From Moritella sp. 5 (lineage in GTDB: Bacteria > Pseudomonadota > Gammaproteobacteria > Enterobacterales > Moritellaceae), in contig NZ_CP056122.1 of NCBI RefSeq assembly GCF_018219455.1, forward strand, positions 1,798,001 through 1,862,000: a stretch of DNA of 64,000 nt, read 5' to 3'. The position numbers and the translations under genes are program-made. Position 1 is the first letter of the stretch. The number at the start of each line of letters is the position of its first letter. The notes under the pieces are model-generated. The model had not been told where the DNA came from. It made no database searches and was given only the letters and a program-made list of their open reading frames with translations. Of the stretch, positions 16,102 through 26,668 are shown piece after piece.

Positions 16102-18678
16102 ATGTCTTTCGTTTCAATGGAAACTTCTGGTGCAGAATTACGTCGACGCATTGCAGAGTTTGATCGTGAGTTAAACCAAAAATTTCATACTGATTCAATT
16201 CAATCATTAATGGAAAAAAGATCCGAGTATTTTGATCAAATGCTTATTGCACTTTGGTGTTCATTTGAATTAAATAAGTCAGTTTTATCCATCAATGCAG
16301 TTGGTGGCTACGGAAGAAAAAGGCTTCATCCTCAATCAGATATAGATCTGGCCATTATTAGTGATGGTCAGGTGTCCACAGATGTTGAAGAAAAACTGTC
16401 TTGTTTTGTCACTAAGCTTTGGGATTTAGGGACAGACATTGGGCACTCTGTCAGAACGTTCAAAGAATCAATTCAATTGGCAACAGAAGATATTACCATA
16501 GCGACAAATTTGCTCGATATTCGTCCATTGTTAGGGCCATCGTCTCACGCATCAATGATCAAGGATGCGCTTTTCCAAAACAAGGTTTGGACAAGTAAAG
16601 CGTTTTTCCATGCGAAGCTAACAGAGCAGGAGAGCCGCCATAAACATGCAAAAAATACCGCGTTGTACTTAGAACCTAATTTAAAAAATAATCCGGGTGG
16701 TATGAGAGATGTACAAACCATACATTGGATAGCCCAAAAGCATTTTTTAATTGATAACCCGAAAACAATAGAGTCGACAGGTTTTTTAACCTCAGATGAA
16801 ACCTCTGAACTACTCGAGTCCTATGATTTTGTCTGCCGAATACGCTGGGCGTTACATTCAGTTGTTAGCAGACCACAAGAAATACTACTGTTTGATTATC
16901 AATCGGCTGTCGCTGAATTTATGCGTTTCGGTGGCGATGATAATACCCAACATGCGATTGAAAGCATGATGGGTTACTTGTTTACTGCGATGACGCGTAT
17001 ACGCGAATTGAATCAAATGCTCAGTGATTCTTTTCAATTTGATATTTTAAAGTACCAACCCAAGAAGCCTGAGCGCATTATTGATGAATACTTTATGGTT
17101 CGAAATAACTTAATTGAAGCAAGATATAAAGAGGTTTTTATCGACAAACGCCAAGTATTAAGGGTGTTTGTATTGATTGCTAAACATAAAGATATTAACG
17201 GTATTGCCCCTGAAACACTCAGATTATTAAGACAGACCAGACGAATATTACTGGGTGAACTGAGCTGTTATCAAGGATGCCGGGAAGAGTTTATTACTCT
17301 TTTACAACAGCCTAACGGGTTAAAAACCTCACTCAGTTTAATGCACCGATATGGAATCTTAGCGTCCTACTTTGCACATTGGAAGCAAATCGAAGGTCAA
17401 ATGCAATACGATATGCATAACGCTTACACCATCGATGAGCATACCTGTAAAGCGATGCAAGCAATCGACAGTTTCAGTTGTGACTTTAATAAGAAAAGTT
17501 TTATTTATAATGTAAATCAGCATATTAAAGATAGAATCCCGCTAATCTTGGCGACGCTTTGCCATCATATCTCAGGTAAGCAAGCTGTTGAGAATAGTCA
17601 ACTTAGTGCCATTATTGCTAAAGAGTTTGCAGAAGTTCATCAACTAAAAAATTCAAGTATTAAACTTATTTATTGGTTAGTAGCAAACCAAGACCTCCTT
17701 ATCGGGACGATTCAAACTCAAGATATTAACGATCCTAATGTTATCAAGCAATTTGCTAAACGTGTTGGCTCTTTTGATAAGCTTAATGCGCTCTACGTGT
17801 TGACCGTGGCAGATATGATCGCCACAAACGAACAATATTGGAATGAGTGGCACGAATGTCAATTAAAACAGCTGTATTTATCAACCCGAGATGCGCTAAG
17901 GCAAGGTATAGAGAATATATTCGAAGTTCGTACCCTTATCAGAGAAAATAGAAATGACGCAACAAGTAAACTAACCAGCATGGACTGGAGCGAACAAGAC
18001 ATCGCGTCGTTATGGTCAACTTTACCCAATCATTTTTTTAGCAGTAACAGTGTTGATGAGATTAGTTGTATTACAGAGCAAATTTTAAAGGGCTCGGTGA
18101 AACAAGATATGATTTTCATTTCCGATAGTTTGTCGCCTAGTTCAACCTGCTTAATCGTTTATACAAAAGACAGACCTAAGCTTTTTGTTGATATATTCAA
18201 CACATTAGCTACAGCTAAGTTAAAGATCAAAGATGCGCAAATTATGCAAACAAAAGACGGGATGGTATTAGAAATAATCAAGTTACTTGATAGCAAAAAT
18301 GAGCCGATAACTGAAAAAATTCGACTTGATAAAATAGTCTCTCGAGTTAAAAAATCAATTAACAATGAAATATCGTACAACAATTTGTCTACACCGAGGT
18401 TTGTGAAAAACTTTGAAAACATAACCGTTGTAGAATTTTTAAAATCAAGTAAAAAAAATAAATCACTCCTAAAAATCAACACATTGGATGATCCTTGTTA
18501 TATGGAGGAAATCTGCTCTGTATTTTCACAAAGTGATTTAACGATTCATTCAGCTAAGATTAGTTCTCTTGGTGAATCGACAGAGAACGTTTTTTTAATC
18601 TCCAAGAATAGCGGGGAACAAATCACCAATGAAGAGCAAACACATTTAAATGAATTATTGGTATGTCGAATTGCGTAA
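16102..18678 (+). CDS. GlnD-like uridylyltransferase paralogue with degenerate HD domain
   Basis: An 858-residue protein with GlnD architecture: nucleotidyltransferase, GlnD-specific linker, HD domain and two C-terminal ACT domains. The transferase site is intact (VGGYGRKRLHPQSDIDLAII; counting from the upstream ATG 16093 the glycines are 71-72 and aspartates 83 and 85). In E. coli GlnD the HD core is FHDIAKGRGGDHS; here the aligned stretch is CHHISGKQAVENS (H491-H492 in the same numbering), so the metal-binding aspartate and the downstream histidine are gone. ACT1 begins near STCLIVYTKDRPKLF; ACT2 near SLLKINTLDDP and is diverged. It probably can uridylylate PII-type proteins but not remove UMP. 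AAAGGA spacing favours ATG 16102 over 16093. It does not lie by map/dapD, the usual glnD setting. Confidence 0.85.
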   Translation: MSFVSMETSGAELRRRIAEFDRELNQKFHTDSIQSLMEKRSEYFDQMLIALWCSFELNKSVLSINAVGGYGRKRLHPQSDIDLAIISDGQVSTDVEEKLSCFVTKLWDLGTDIGHSVRTFKESIQLATEDITIATNLLDIRPLLGPSSHASMIKDALFQNKVWTSKAFFHAKLTEQESRHKHAKNTALYLEPNLKNNPGGMRDVQTIHWIAQKHFLIDNPKTIESTGFLTSDETSELLESYDFVCRIRWALHSVVSRPQEILLFDYQSAVAEFMRFGGDDNTQHAIESMMGYLFTAMTRIRELNQMLSDSFQFDILKYQPKKPERIIDEYFMVRNNLIEARYKEVFIDKRQVLRVFVLIAKHKDINGIAPETLRLLRQTRRILLGELSCYQGCREEFITLLQQPNGLKTSLSLMHRYGILASYFAHWKQIEGQMQYDMHNAYTIDEHTCKAMQAIDSFSCDFNKKSFIYNVNQHIKDRIPLILATLCHHISGKQAVENSQLSAIIAKEFAEVHQLKNSSIKLIYWLVANQDLLIGTIQTQDINDPNVIKQFAKRVGSFDKLNALYVLTVADMIATNEQYWNEWHECQLKQLYLSTRDALRQGIENIFEVRTLIRENRNDATSKLTSMDWSEQDIASLWSTLPNHFFSSNSVDEISCITEQILKGSVKQDMIFISDSLSPSSTCLIVYTKDRPKLFVDIFNTLATAKLKIKDAQIMQTKDGMVLEIIKLLDSKNEPITEKIRLDKIVSRVKKSINNEISYNNLSTPRFVKNFENITVVEFLKSSKKNKSLLKINTLDDPCYMEEICSVFSQSDLTIHSAKISSLGESTENVFLISKNSGEQITNEEQTHLNELLVCRIA

Positions 18679-18711
18679 TTCGCTACTAGCCCTAAAGCTT
18701 TAAAGTCCAAG

Positions 18712-18746
18712 TTCACATCACAATGTAGGACTAATTGTGATGTGAA
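18712..18746. terminator. Stem-loop between glnD-like and chemoreceptor genes
   Basis: TTCACATCACAAT (18712-18724) and ATTGTGATGTGAA (18734-18746) form a perfect 13-base stem with a nine-base loop between two convergent genes. No strong T tract follows, so termination efficiency is uncertain. Confidence 0.55.
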
Positions 18747-18763
18747 TTAGATTAAGTTAAGCC

Positions 18764-20857
18764 CTAGATTTTGAAATGGCTTAATTCTCCACGTAAATTC
18801 GTCGCACTGTCAGTTAACTCGTTACTAATTATGACTGAAGCACTCATACCTTCCATTACTTCCATTGTGGTATCGTTAATACGTACAACATTGCGGTTAA
18901 TTTCTTCAGATACGCAGCTTTGCTCTTCTGCCGCTGATGCGATCTGATTATTCATATCGTTGATCACTTCAATTGCTTGGTTTATTTCCTCAAACGCTTG
19001 TTGTGCAGATTGCGTTTCTTTTTTAGTCTCAACAGCTTGCTGCTGTCCCTGCTGCATTGATATCACAATGGATTGTGTTTCTTGTTCTAGCCTTGCCAGC
19101 ATAGCACCAATCTCTTTAGTTGAAGTTTGCGTGCGGGTTGCAAGGTTACGCACTTCATCAGCAACTACCGCAAACCCACGTCCAGCTTCACCAGCGCGTG
19201 CTGCTTCAATTGCTGCATTTAAAGCAAGTAGATTCGTTTGTTCTGCAATACTACTAATTTCTCCGAGTATCCCTTGGATTGAGGTGCTCGATTCAACCAA
19301 GTTTTGAGTTTGATTTTGAGCGTTGTTAATTTGAACCGCTAAATTGTCAACAGAGGATACAGCTGTATCCATTCGACCAATGCCGCTTATACTATTTGTT
19401 TGAACTTGGTTTGCTGCTGTGGCTGCTTGCATAGCTGAGTTAGCGACTTCTTGAGCTGTGACACTCATTTCATTAATTGCTGTTGCTAACGAATTAACTT
19501 CATTGACTTGAATATCGAGTTGCTCTTTGGAACTGGCTGCACCTTTTAAGCCTGCGCCAGCCCCTTGTTCAACTTGGTTTGCGCTTGTCATTACAGCACG
19601 TAACATGTCTTGCATACGCTCTAAAAAGATATTAAACCAGTATGCCAGTTGTGCACTTTCATCTTTACCTTTTACTTCTATACGGTAGGTTAAGTCGCCA
19701 TCGCCTTGGGCTGCATCTTTAAAGCGTTCGACTAAATTAATCAGTACTTTACCAAGTGAGTTTGCAATAAAGCTCATTGCAGCAATACCAATAATAACAG
19801 CGATTACGCCTGCAAAAATACCTTGATTGAGTGCTTCTGAATTTTGTTCATGACTCCAGTTCTCAAATGTTGCCACACTTTGAGTCAGTTCGTTGGTTGG
19901 AACCGATACCATCACAATCCAAGGCGCACCACTAGTATCGATAGAGGTGATCGCGTACTCATCATTACCAATAGTGATCATACCAATATCATCCAGAGTC
20001 GCTAAGTCTTGAATCTTTTTCCACTGCGACGACAATGCTGAAGGTACTTTTTTACCTACATGGCTGTTATCTTTACTATTAGCCAGTAAAGCCCCTTTCC
20101 ATGAAGAAATAATGATATTACCTTTCCCATCAAAGAGTTTTTTGGCGAGATTTTCACTTTGGCCTTGTAGTTCTGTCAAAGAGAGGTCGAAGCCAAGTGA
20201 ACCTATGATTTTACCGTTTAGTTTTAATGGCTGGCTAATTGTAGTTATCAGTTCCTTTTGGCCTCGAACTGGATACATATAGGGTTCCATTACGAAAGTT
20301 TGTCCAGTTTCATAAGGGATTAAGTGCCAATCATCGGTTCGTTCGCCATTTGCGTTCAGAGTTGTATTGTTAAAGCTATCCATTGCGACAATATCAAAGC
20401 TGTTATTTGAATTAGGTGAAAAAAATGGTGCTAAATAGCCTTTAGTATTGAATGCTTTTGCCGCGTTCGATTCTGACTCTTGTGGCCACGTTTTTTCTTC
20501 CCATACCATATATCCAGCAAAAACAGCTTTGTCTTGTACTTCAAGTGAGGCTGTGAACTGCTTAACAATTGTCTCAGCATCTGCTCGGGTCTGTGCGCTT
20601 AGCTCAATGATGGAGCGTATTTGAGTAAGGTTTGCTAAAACTGGGGACAGTTGATTCTCGATAGTTTTAGCTTGATTAGCTGCGGTCGAACGTAAGTTCA
20701 AAGTGGTCGCATTGGTTAGTTGTACTTTTACTTTTTCTGTTATTTCTTGGTTTACTTTAGTAAAAGCGTTGGTTGTCATCCCCATCGCTATTAATAAGGT
20801 AAAGACCATTGTTAACCCTGCGCAAATGGCAATACGCGTCCGTATACTTTTAAACAT
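18764..20857 (-). CDS. Methyl-accepting chemotaxis protein with dCache-type sensor
   Basis: A 697-residue chemoreceptor with the same layout as the one at 10471 but only moderately similar in its sensor. Membrane segments are about 9-30 and about 345-368. The periplasmic region has the Cache-like phrases [29 protein letters not shown] and [18 protein letters not shown] follows, then the signalling hairpin [20 protein letters not shown] near 550-570. No C-terminal docking pentapeptide is seen. Gene is monocistronic; convergent with the glnD-like gene. Ligand unknown. Confidence 0.93.
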   Translation of the reverse strand: MFKSIRTRIAICAGLTMVFTLLIAMGMTTNAFTKVNQEITEKVKVQLTNATTLNLRSTAANQAKTIENQLSPVLANLTQIRSIIELSAQTRADAETIVKQFTASLEVQDKAVFAGYMVWEEKTWPQESESNAAKAFNTKGYLAPFFSPNSNNSFDIVAMDSFNNTTLNANGERTDDWHLIPYETGQTFVMEPYMYPVRGQKELITTISQPLKLNGKIIGSLGFDLSLTELQGQSENLAKKLFDGKGNIIISSWKGALLANSKDNSHVGKKVPSALSSQWKKIQDLATLDDIGMITIGNDEYAITSIDTSGAPWIVMVSVPTNELTQSVATFENWSHEQNSEALNQGIFAGVIAVIIGIAAMSFIANSLGKVLINLVERFKDAAQGDGDLTYRIEVKGKDESAQLAYWFNIFLERMQDMLRAVMTSANQVEQGAGAGLKGAASSKEQLDIQVNEVNSLATAINEMSVTAQEVANSAMQAATAANQVQTNSISGIGRMDTAVSSVDNLAVQINNAQNQTQNLVESSTSIQGILGEISSIAEQTNLLALNAAIEAARAGEAGRGFAVVADEVRNLATRTQTSTKEIGAMLARLEQETQSIVISMQQGQQQAVETKKETQSAQQAFEEINQAIEVINDMNNQIASAAEEQSCVSEEINRNVVRINDTTMEVMEGMSASVIISNELTDSATNLRGELSHFKI

Positions 20858-21274
20858 GTGATCCCTTACTCATCCCGAGCTGTGTTTTATAACTGATTGT
20901 CGTGAAATGAGTATACCTATATTGCTCTACACTCAATTAGGTGTTTATCAGGGTGGTTGTTTATTGAGCAATAGTGTAACCGCATAGTTTCGATTTATAA
21001 ATTAGGTTTTTTAACTAGTGAAATTATTATATTGGGCTAAAAGGTATTTAGAATAGGTATTATAGCTTGTGGGATTCGTGAAGTAGTGAATAATTCTTTT
21101 GGTAGATGAAATCTAATAAAATTGGAGGCATGGCTTTTGGTTTTTTTATCATAAATTATTGACTTCGATCATCTTTTGTCGGCTGCTGGTTATTTTTGAA
21201 AGTTAGTTCCAGCTAGCCTCCCATAGAGTAAACCGAAAGGAGTTAAGTATTAAATCGACCTATTATTGAGTAAA
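20858..21274. other. Intergenic region, no gene seen
   Basis: About 420 AT-rich bases contain the promoter of the chemoreceptor gene and the 3' flank of the MocR gene. TATTGCTC and GAGCAATA occur about 40 bases apart near 20918-20986 as a loose inverted repeat. No open reading frame of credible length or ribosome site is seen. Confidence 0.3.
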
Positions 21275-22813
21275 TTAACCATACAATTCTTGAACGATAA
21301 TTTTCATTCCCTGCGTTATTTCGACTTCATTCATAGACGCAAAACCCACTCTAATAAACCGATATTGGGCCTTGTCTTGTTTGGTTATCAAATGCTCTGT
21401 TACCAAATTAAAGTCAACCTCGGTCTGTAAATACACATCCTTGGTCAGTAATGTTTGCTTTAGACCAGCAATTGATACGCCCATATCCACCCACAGTGCC
21501 ATGCCGCCAGGAGGGCAATCAAAAGTGATTGGCAGACCTTGGTGTTGATAATCCCGTAATAGGTTAACTAAAAAGTCACGGCGTTTATGGTAGCAGCGGG
21601 TCATACGTCTTAAATGACTTTCAAAACCACCTTGCTGCATCCACTTCGCGACCGCTTGTTGCATTAACACATTACTCTTATGGTTCATTAACGTTTTGTA
21701 TGCCGTTAACTCCGTGATTAATGCATTATTTGCTACCACGTAGCCAATACGGGCACCACCGAACATTAATTTGGAGAAGGTTGAAATGTAGATAACTAAG
21801 CCGAGAGGATCATCTGCTGCCATCGGGGCAATCGGTTGAGAGTCGTAATGGAACTCATGGTCGTAATCATCTTCAACAATTGCGACGCCGTATTGTGCGG
21901 CTAGTTGATATATCTGCATTCTTCTACTGGCCTCCAATGTGACCGTAGTAGGGTATTGATGTAATGGGGTCAGATAAATGAGTTTAATATGCCCTTTTTC
22001 AAGCTGTGTGGCTAAATGTGCAGGGATGATGCCTTTATGGTCTTGCTCTATGACAATCAGTTCAGCGCCAGAACTTTTAAAGGCAGCCCATGCTGGTGGA
22101 TAACCGAACTGTTCCACTGCCACTTTATCACCTGCTTGTAATAGCAGTTTAGATACCATGTACAGGCCTTCTTGAGAGCCATTACAAATCATGATTTCTT
22201 TATCGATTATCGACCTGGCACGACGTAAATAGGTTGAAATTTGGGTGACTAAATCCGTTTCACCGACATTATTATCATAACCTAAACGGGTAAATTTCGG
22301 GTGCTGGCAAAGCTGTGAAAAATAGTGTTTGAATTCATTAAATGGGAATAAGCGGTTATCAGGTTGGCCTCCTGAAAAGTTGTATTTATATGCAGTGGCC
22401 CCCTTAGTCGGGGCAATGGCTGTGGTCTTTTTATGTCGAAACTGCCACTCAAAAGTTTGATGCTTGACTGTGGTGTTCGCTATCACCTTACTTGTTTGAA
22501 TGGGTAATTTATTTACGACCCGATATCCCGAACGCTCTTTGGCTTCAATCCAACCTTGGGCAACTAATTCTGCAACTGCGGCCATTATGGTATGGCGGTT
22601 AACGTTTAACTGCGTGGCTAATGTACGAGCTGAGGGAAGTGCCTCATTTGGAACGACCTGTCCCTGCTTAATTGCTTGTTTTAACGCATCGGCGATGAGT
22701 AAATATTTTGCGCGGCGCTTTCTTTTTTGTTCTGTTATCTTTTGTTCAGTTTCGACATTGGTTTGTGCTGTTATGTGTGCATTGATGGCAAGTGTTAGGG
22801 TAAGTAATTTCAA
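21275..22813 (-). CDS. MocR/PdxR-type transcriptional regulator (GntR HTH plus aminotransferase fold)
   Basis: A 512-residue regulator. Residues about 35-105 form a GntR winged helix (LPSARTLATQLNVNRHTIMA, GWIEAKERSGYRV). The rest is a fold-type I PLP aminotransferase-like domain with NGSQEGLYMVSKLLLQAGD, VEDDYDHEFHYD and the PLP-lysine stretch STFSKLMFGGARIGYV. MocR proteins sense PLP-bound metabolites and usually control a divergent neighbour. The divergent neighbours here are PaiA/PaiB-like genes, so these are the likely targets, although MocR families commonly control PLP, GABA or taurine metabolism. CTGGT direct repeats at 22816 and 22839 in the intergenic region could be its operator half-sites. 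Confidence 0.9.
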   Translation of the reverse strand: MKLLTLTLAINAHITAQTNVETEQKITEQKRKRRAKYLLIADALKQAIKQGQVVPNEALPSARTLATQLNVNRHTIMAAVAELVAQGWIEAKERSGYRVVNKLPIQTSKVIANTTVKHQTFEWQFRHKKTTAIAPTKGATAYKYNFSGGQPDNRLFPFNEFKHYFSQLCQHPKFTRLGYDNNVGETDLVTQISTYLRRARSIIDKEIMICNGSQEGLYMVSKLLLQAGDKVAVEQFGYPPAWAAFKSSGAELIVIEQDHKGIIPAHLATQLEKGHIKLIYLTPLHQYPTTVTLEASRRMQIYQLAAQYGVAIVEDDYDHEFHYDSQPIAPMAADDPLGLVIYISTFSKLMFGGARIGYVVANNALITELTAYKTLMNHKSNVLMQQAVAKWMQQGGFESHLRRMTRCYHKRRDFLVNLLRDYQHQGLPITFDCPPGGMALWVDMGVSIAGLKQTLLTKDVYLQTEVDFNLVTEHLITKQDKAQYRFIRVGFASMNEVEITQGMKIIVQELYG

Positions 22814-22815
22814 AC

Positions 22816-22843
22816 TGGTCTACCATTTTTATTAATTCTGGTT
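22816..22843. promoter_or_regulatory. Possible MocR operator direct repeat
   Basis: CTGGT occurs at 22816-22820 and 22839-22843, 23 bases apart, in the same orientation, immediately 5' of the MocR gene and before the divergent acetyltransferase. MocR proteins typically bind spaced direct repeats. The half-site is short, so this is weak evidence. Confidence 0.3.
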
Positions 22844-22924
22844 GTAGTAGTTATACCAAATAAACGCATAATTAGAAAATATTCAACATTCTGTATTCAA
22901 AATAAGAATAAGGAAATCTAACTT

Positions 22925-23536
22925 ATGCTAAAACGAATTACCCTTGAAAGTGAATTGATCAAATTAGAGCCGATAACAATGGCTCATCTATCTGATTTTT
23001 GTAAAGCGGGAAACTTTGCTGAAGTTTGGCGGTATATGCAGTCAAACCCTTGTGAACATATCGAAATTACACGAACTTGGATTAGTTACATGATTGACGA
23101 AATGGACACCGGATCACAAATTGCGTTTGTCATCATTAACAAGCAGAGCAATAAAATAGTGGGTTCAACGCGTTTGTTTCGCGTAAATGAAGTCGATCGC
23201 GCTTTGGAAATAGGACATACCTTTATCTCTCCTGAGTTTCAACGCAGCCATGTTAACTCCCATGCTAAATATCTGTTGCTTGAATATGTTTTTGAAACAT
23301 TAGATTTTACTCGTGTTGAAATTTGTACTCATGAGAACAACTTACAATCACGTCGTGCGATTGCACGTATCGGTGGTCAGTTTGAAGGTATTTTAAGAAA
23401 GAATCGTTGTGCAGAAGATGGTAGTTACAGAAACACTGCCTTGTTTAGCATTATTAACAACGAGTGGCCGCAAGTAAAAGCGAACTTATTAAAAACAGGT
23501 CAGTGTAAAGAGGTGTTTTCTTATGTCTCAAACTAA
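22925..23536 (+). CDS. GNAT family N-acetyltransferase
   Basis: A 203-residue RimJ/RimL-type acetyltransferase. The N-terminus ITLESELIKLEPITMAHLSD is typical; IVGSTRLFRVNEVDRALEIG and TFISPEFQRSHVNSHAKYLL give the acetyl-CoA-binding region, followed by LDFTRVEICTHENNLQSRRA and RIGGQFEGILRKN. It overlaps the PaiB-like gene by 14 bases, so the two are translationally coupled. In Bacillus the PaiA acetyltransferase and PaiB form an operon affecting sporulation and protease expression; here the acetyltransferase belongs to a different GNAT branch, so only the pairing is similar. Substrate unknown. Confidence 0.85.
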   Translation: MLKRITLESELIKLEPITMAHLSDFCKAGNFAEVWRYMQSNPCEHIEITRTWISYMIDEMDTGSQIAFVIINKQSNKIVGSTRLFRVNEVDRALEIGHTFISPEFQRSHVNSHAKYLLLEYVFETLDFTRVEICTHENNLQSRRAIARIGGQFEGILRKNRCAEDGSYRNTALFSIINNEWPQVKANLLKTGQCKEVFSYVSN

Positions 23537-24068
23537 GCATGATAAGGATGTCGCAAAAGGTATGACTCAGTCGTTTGCGGTCATTAAGAACCAGCCATTG
23601 GCGACGATGGTATTTACCGACGCTACCAATACACCGCATATTAGCCATATCCCTTTTCATTTAAGTGTTGATGAGCGTTATTTAATTGGGCATGTTAGTA
23701 ATCGACACGCATTAGCTAAAAAGTTGAAAACGCAAACCTGCGATAGGGAAGGAGTCGAGCTTACTCTAGTGTTTCATGGTAAGAGTTATTACATGTCTCC
23801 GAATGATGTAGGACCATGTGCTCGAAAACCTCAAACGGTTCCCACATGGAAATACTCTAATACTCATGTAGTAGGTGTGGCTGTTGAAATCGTTGATAGA
23901 ACAGATAAGTACCAGCAAATGGTATTAACAAGTGCTTATTTTGAACAAAATCAAACGACACCTTGGACTATGGATAAAGTGCCTAGAATTGCCGTCTCAC
24001 ATATGCTGAATGCGATTACGATATTTAAAGTATCGATTATTGAGCTAAATTCAATTTTAAAAGTGTGA
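23523..24068 (+). CDS. PaiB-like FMN-binding negative transcriptional regulator
   Basis: A 181-residue split-barrel protein. The pattern NQPLATMVFTDATNTPHISH, IPFHLSVDERYLIGHVSNRH and FHGKSYYMSPNDVG matches the PaiB family (FMN-binding flavoprotein, annotated as negative regulator). WKYSNTHVVGVAVEIVD follows. It is slightly shorter than B. subtilis PaiB (about 207). It overlaps the preceding acetyltransferase gene by 14 bases and shares its operon, divergent from a MocR regulator. Whether it binds DNA or is a flavin enzyme is not settled by sequence. Confidence 0.85.
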   Translation: MSQTKHDKDVAKGMTQSFAVIKNQPLATMVFTDATNTPHISHIPFHLSVDERYLIGHVSNRHALAKKLKTQTCDREGVELTLVFHGKSYYMSPNDVGPCARKPQTVPTWKYSNTHVVGVAVEIVDRTDKYQQMVLTSAYFEQNQTTPWTMDKVPRIAVSHMLNAITIFKVSIIELNSILKV

Positions 24069-24132
24069 ACGTGTTCAACTAGTCATTATTTATTATAGTT
24101 TATCATCGCATTCAACATGGATCGTTTTATGA

Positions 24133-25536
<1,404 letters not shown>

Positions 25537-25563
25537 GATCTAACCGCTGGGAGATCTTACTTG

Positions 25564-25590
25564 CGCTCATGGATAATGGGCGTATATTTT
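25564..25590 (+). terminator. Putative terminator after the GH1 gene
   Basis: CGCTCAT (25564-25570) pairs with ATGGGCG (25576-25582), one G-T wobble, loop GGATA, followed by TATATTTT. A weaker hairpin AAGATCT/AGATCTT lies just upstream (25535-25558). Confidence 0.5.
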
Positions 25591-25631
25591 ATACCTATTA
25601 ATCATTATCTTTACTACAAGTGAGTGTGCTT

Positions 25632-25970
25632 ATGCCGACAATCCCCACTGATTTTGTGAACTACAAGTCAACGCCTGTCTTTACGCCGAATAATATCCCT
25701 AAAATGTTCCTACACTTACACAATACCCGCGCAGGTGTTTACGGAAAAATTAAGGTTATTAGTGGCTCGTTGAAATTTTATGGTTTTACCGAAAGACGAG
25801 GTGCGATAGAGCAAGAGATTGTGATTGAACAAGATGAATCGGCTATCTCACCGCCTGAGTATTGGCATAAGGTTGAGTTTATGACGGATGATACAGAATT
25901 CAGAGTCGATTTTTACGCGCAGAAAGACTCTGATATTGTTGCTGAAAATCGTTCTGAGCGTAATGATTAA
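25632..25970 (+). CDS. DUF1971 cupin protein, YeaR-like
   Basis: A 112-residue single-domain cupin related to E. coli YeaR and to the N-terminal part of some TehB proteins. Shared phrases are STPVFTPNNIPKMFLHLHNT, RAGVYGKIKVISGSLKFYGF, ISPPEYWHKVEFMTDDTEFR and VDFYAQ. YeaR in E. coli is induced by nitrate, nitrite and NO, but its biochemical role is unknown. The upstream GTG at 25620 is open; ATG 25632 fits the family N-terminus better. Only 12 bases separate it from the DsbA-family gene, so they form an operon. A stress (nitrosative or tellurite-type) role is inference from family. Confidence 0.82.
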   Translation: MPTIPTDFVNYKSTPVFTPNNIPKMFLHLHNTRAGVYGKIKVISGSLKFYGFTERRGAIEQEIVIEQDESAISPPEYWHKVEFMTDDTEFRVDFYAQKDSDIVAENRSERND

Positions 25971-25982
25971 GGAAACTGTCAA

Positions 25983-26612
25983 ATGCCATCAGTAAAACCA
26001 AAGCTTTATTATGTTTATGATCCAATGTGCTCGTGGTGCTGGGGGTATAAACCGATATGGAATGAAATTAAGCAGGTTGTTGCTGATGATGTAGACATTA
26101 TCTATCTATTGGGTGGATTGGCACCTGATAGTAATGAGCCAATGCCTGAAATGATGCAGGCGCAAATTGCATCTTACTGGAAGAAGATTGAAAATTATCT
26201 TGGCACTGCATTTAATTATGAATTTTGGACTGAAAATACACCTCGACGTTCCACTTATCCGGCATGTAGAGCAATTCTTGCTGCACGTTCTCAAGGTGCA
26301 GAGCAGGCGATGCTTGATGCGATACAAGTTGCTTATTATCTTAATGCCAAAAATCCCAGTGATAATACAGTTTTGGTTGAATTAGCGAAGCAGCTTGGTC
26401 TAGACTCGGATAAATTTGAAACTGTGTTTGTATCTCAGCAACTTCATCAAGATTTATTAACTGAAATTGCCTTTGCTCGTTCTATAGGGGGGACGAGTTT
26501 TCCGTCTCTGTTTATTGACAAAGAAGGACGTTGCGTGGAAATACCGATTGATTATAAAAATGCTGGACTGACGGTGGAGTTGATAAGAAATGTTATTCGA
26601 GATGAGGAATAA
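25983..26612 (+). CDS. DsbA-family thiol oxidoreductase
   Basis: A 209-residue thioredoxin-fold protein with the active site C16-S-W-C19 in YVYDPMCSWCWGYKPIW. There is no signal peptide, so it acts in the cytosol, like FrnE-type or 2-hydroxychromene-isomerase-like DsbA relatives. The helical insert carries TENTPRRSTYPACRAILAAR, and the cis-proline loop is seen as GGTSFPSLFIDKEG. It is transcribed with the YeaR-like cupin upstream. The substrate is unknown; redox repair or dithiol-disulfide exchange on small thiols is likely. A 12-base-stem terminator follows directly. Confidence 0.88.
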   Translation: MPSVKPKLYYVYDPMCSWCWGYKPIWNEIKQVVADDVDIIYLLGGLAPDSNEPMPEMMQAQIASYWKKIENYLGTAFNYEFWTENTPRRSTYPACRAILAARSQGAEQAMLDAIQVAYYLNAKNPSDNTVLVELAKQLGLDSDKFETVFVSQQLHQDLLTEIAFARSIGGTSFPSLFIDKEGRCVEIPIDYKNAGLTVELIRNVIRDEE

Positions 26613-26663
26613 AACAGCCTGATAATATTAAGCTAATATTGCTTATTAATGTCAGGCTGTTTT
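26611..26663. terminator. Bidirectional terminator between DsbA-family and BCCT genes
   Basis: AAAACAGCCTGA (26611-26622) pairs perfectly with TCAGGCTGTTTT (26652-26663), 12 bases, between convergent genes. A and T tracts on both sides suit termination in both directions. Confidence 0.85.
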
Positions 26664-26668
26664 GTTTA

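Noticed and set aside
17560-17600. Degenerate HD motif in the GlnD-like gene as a frameshift or pseudogene
   Set aside because: The frame is continuous, the NTase and ACT domains are intact and the region still aligns, so substitution rather than breakage explains it.
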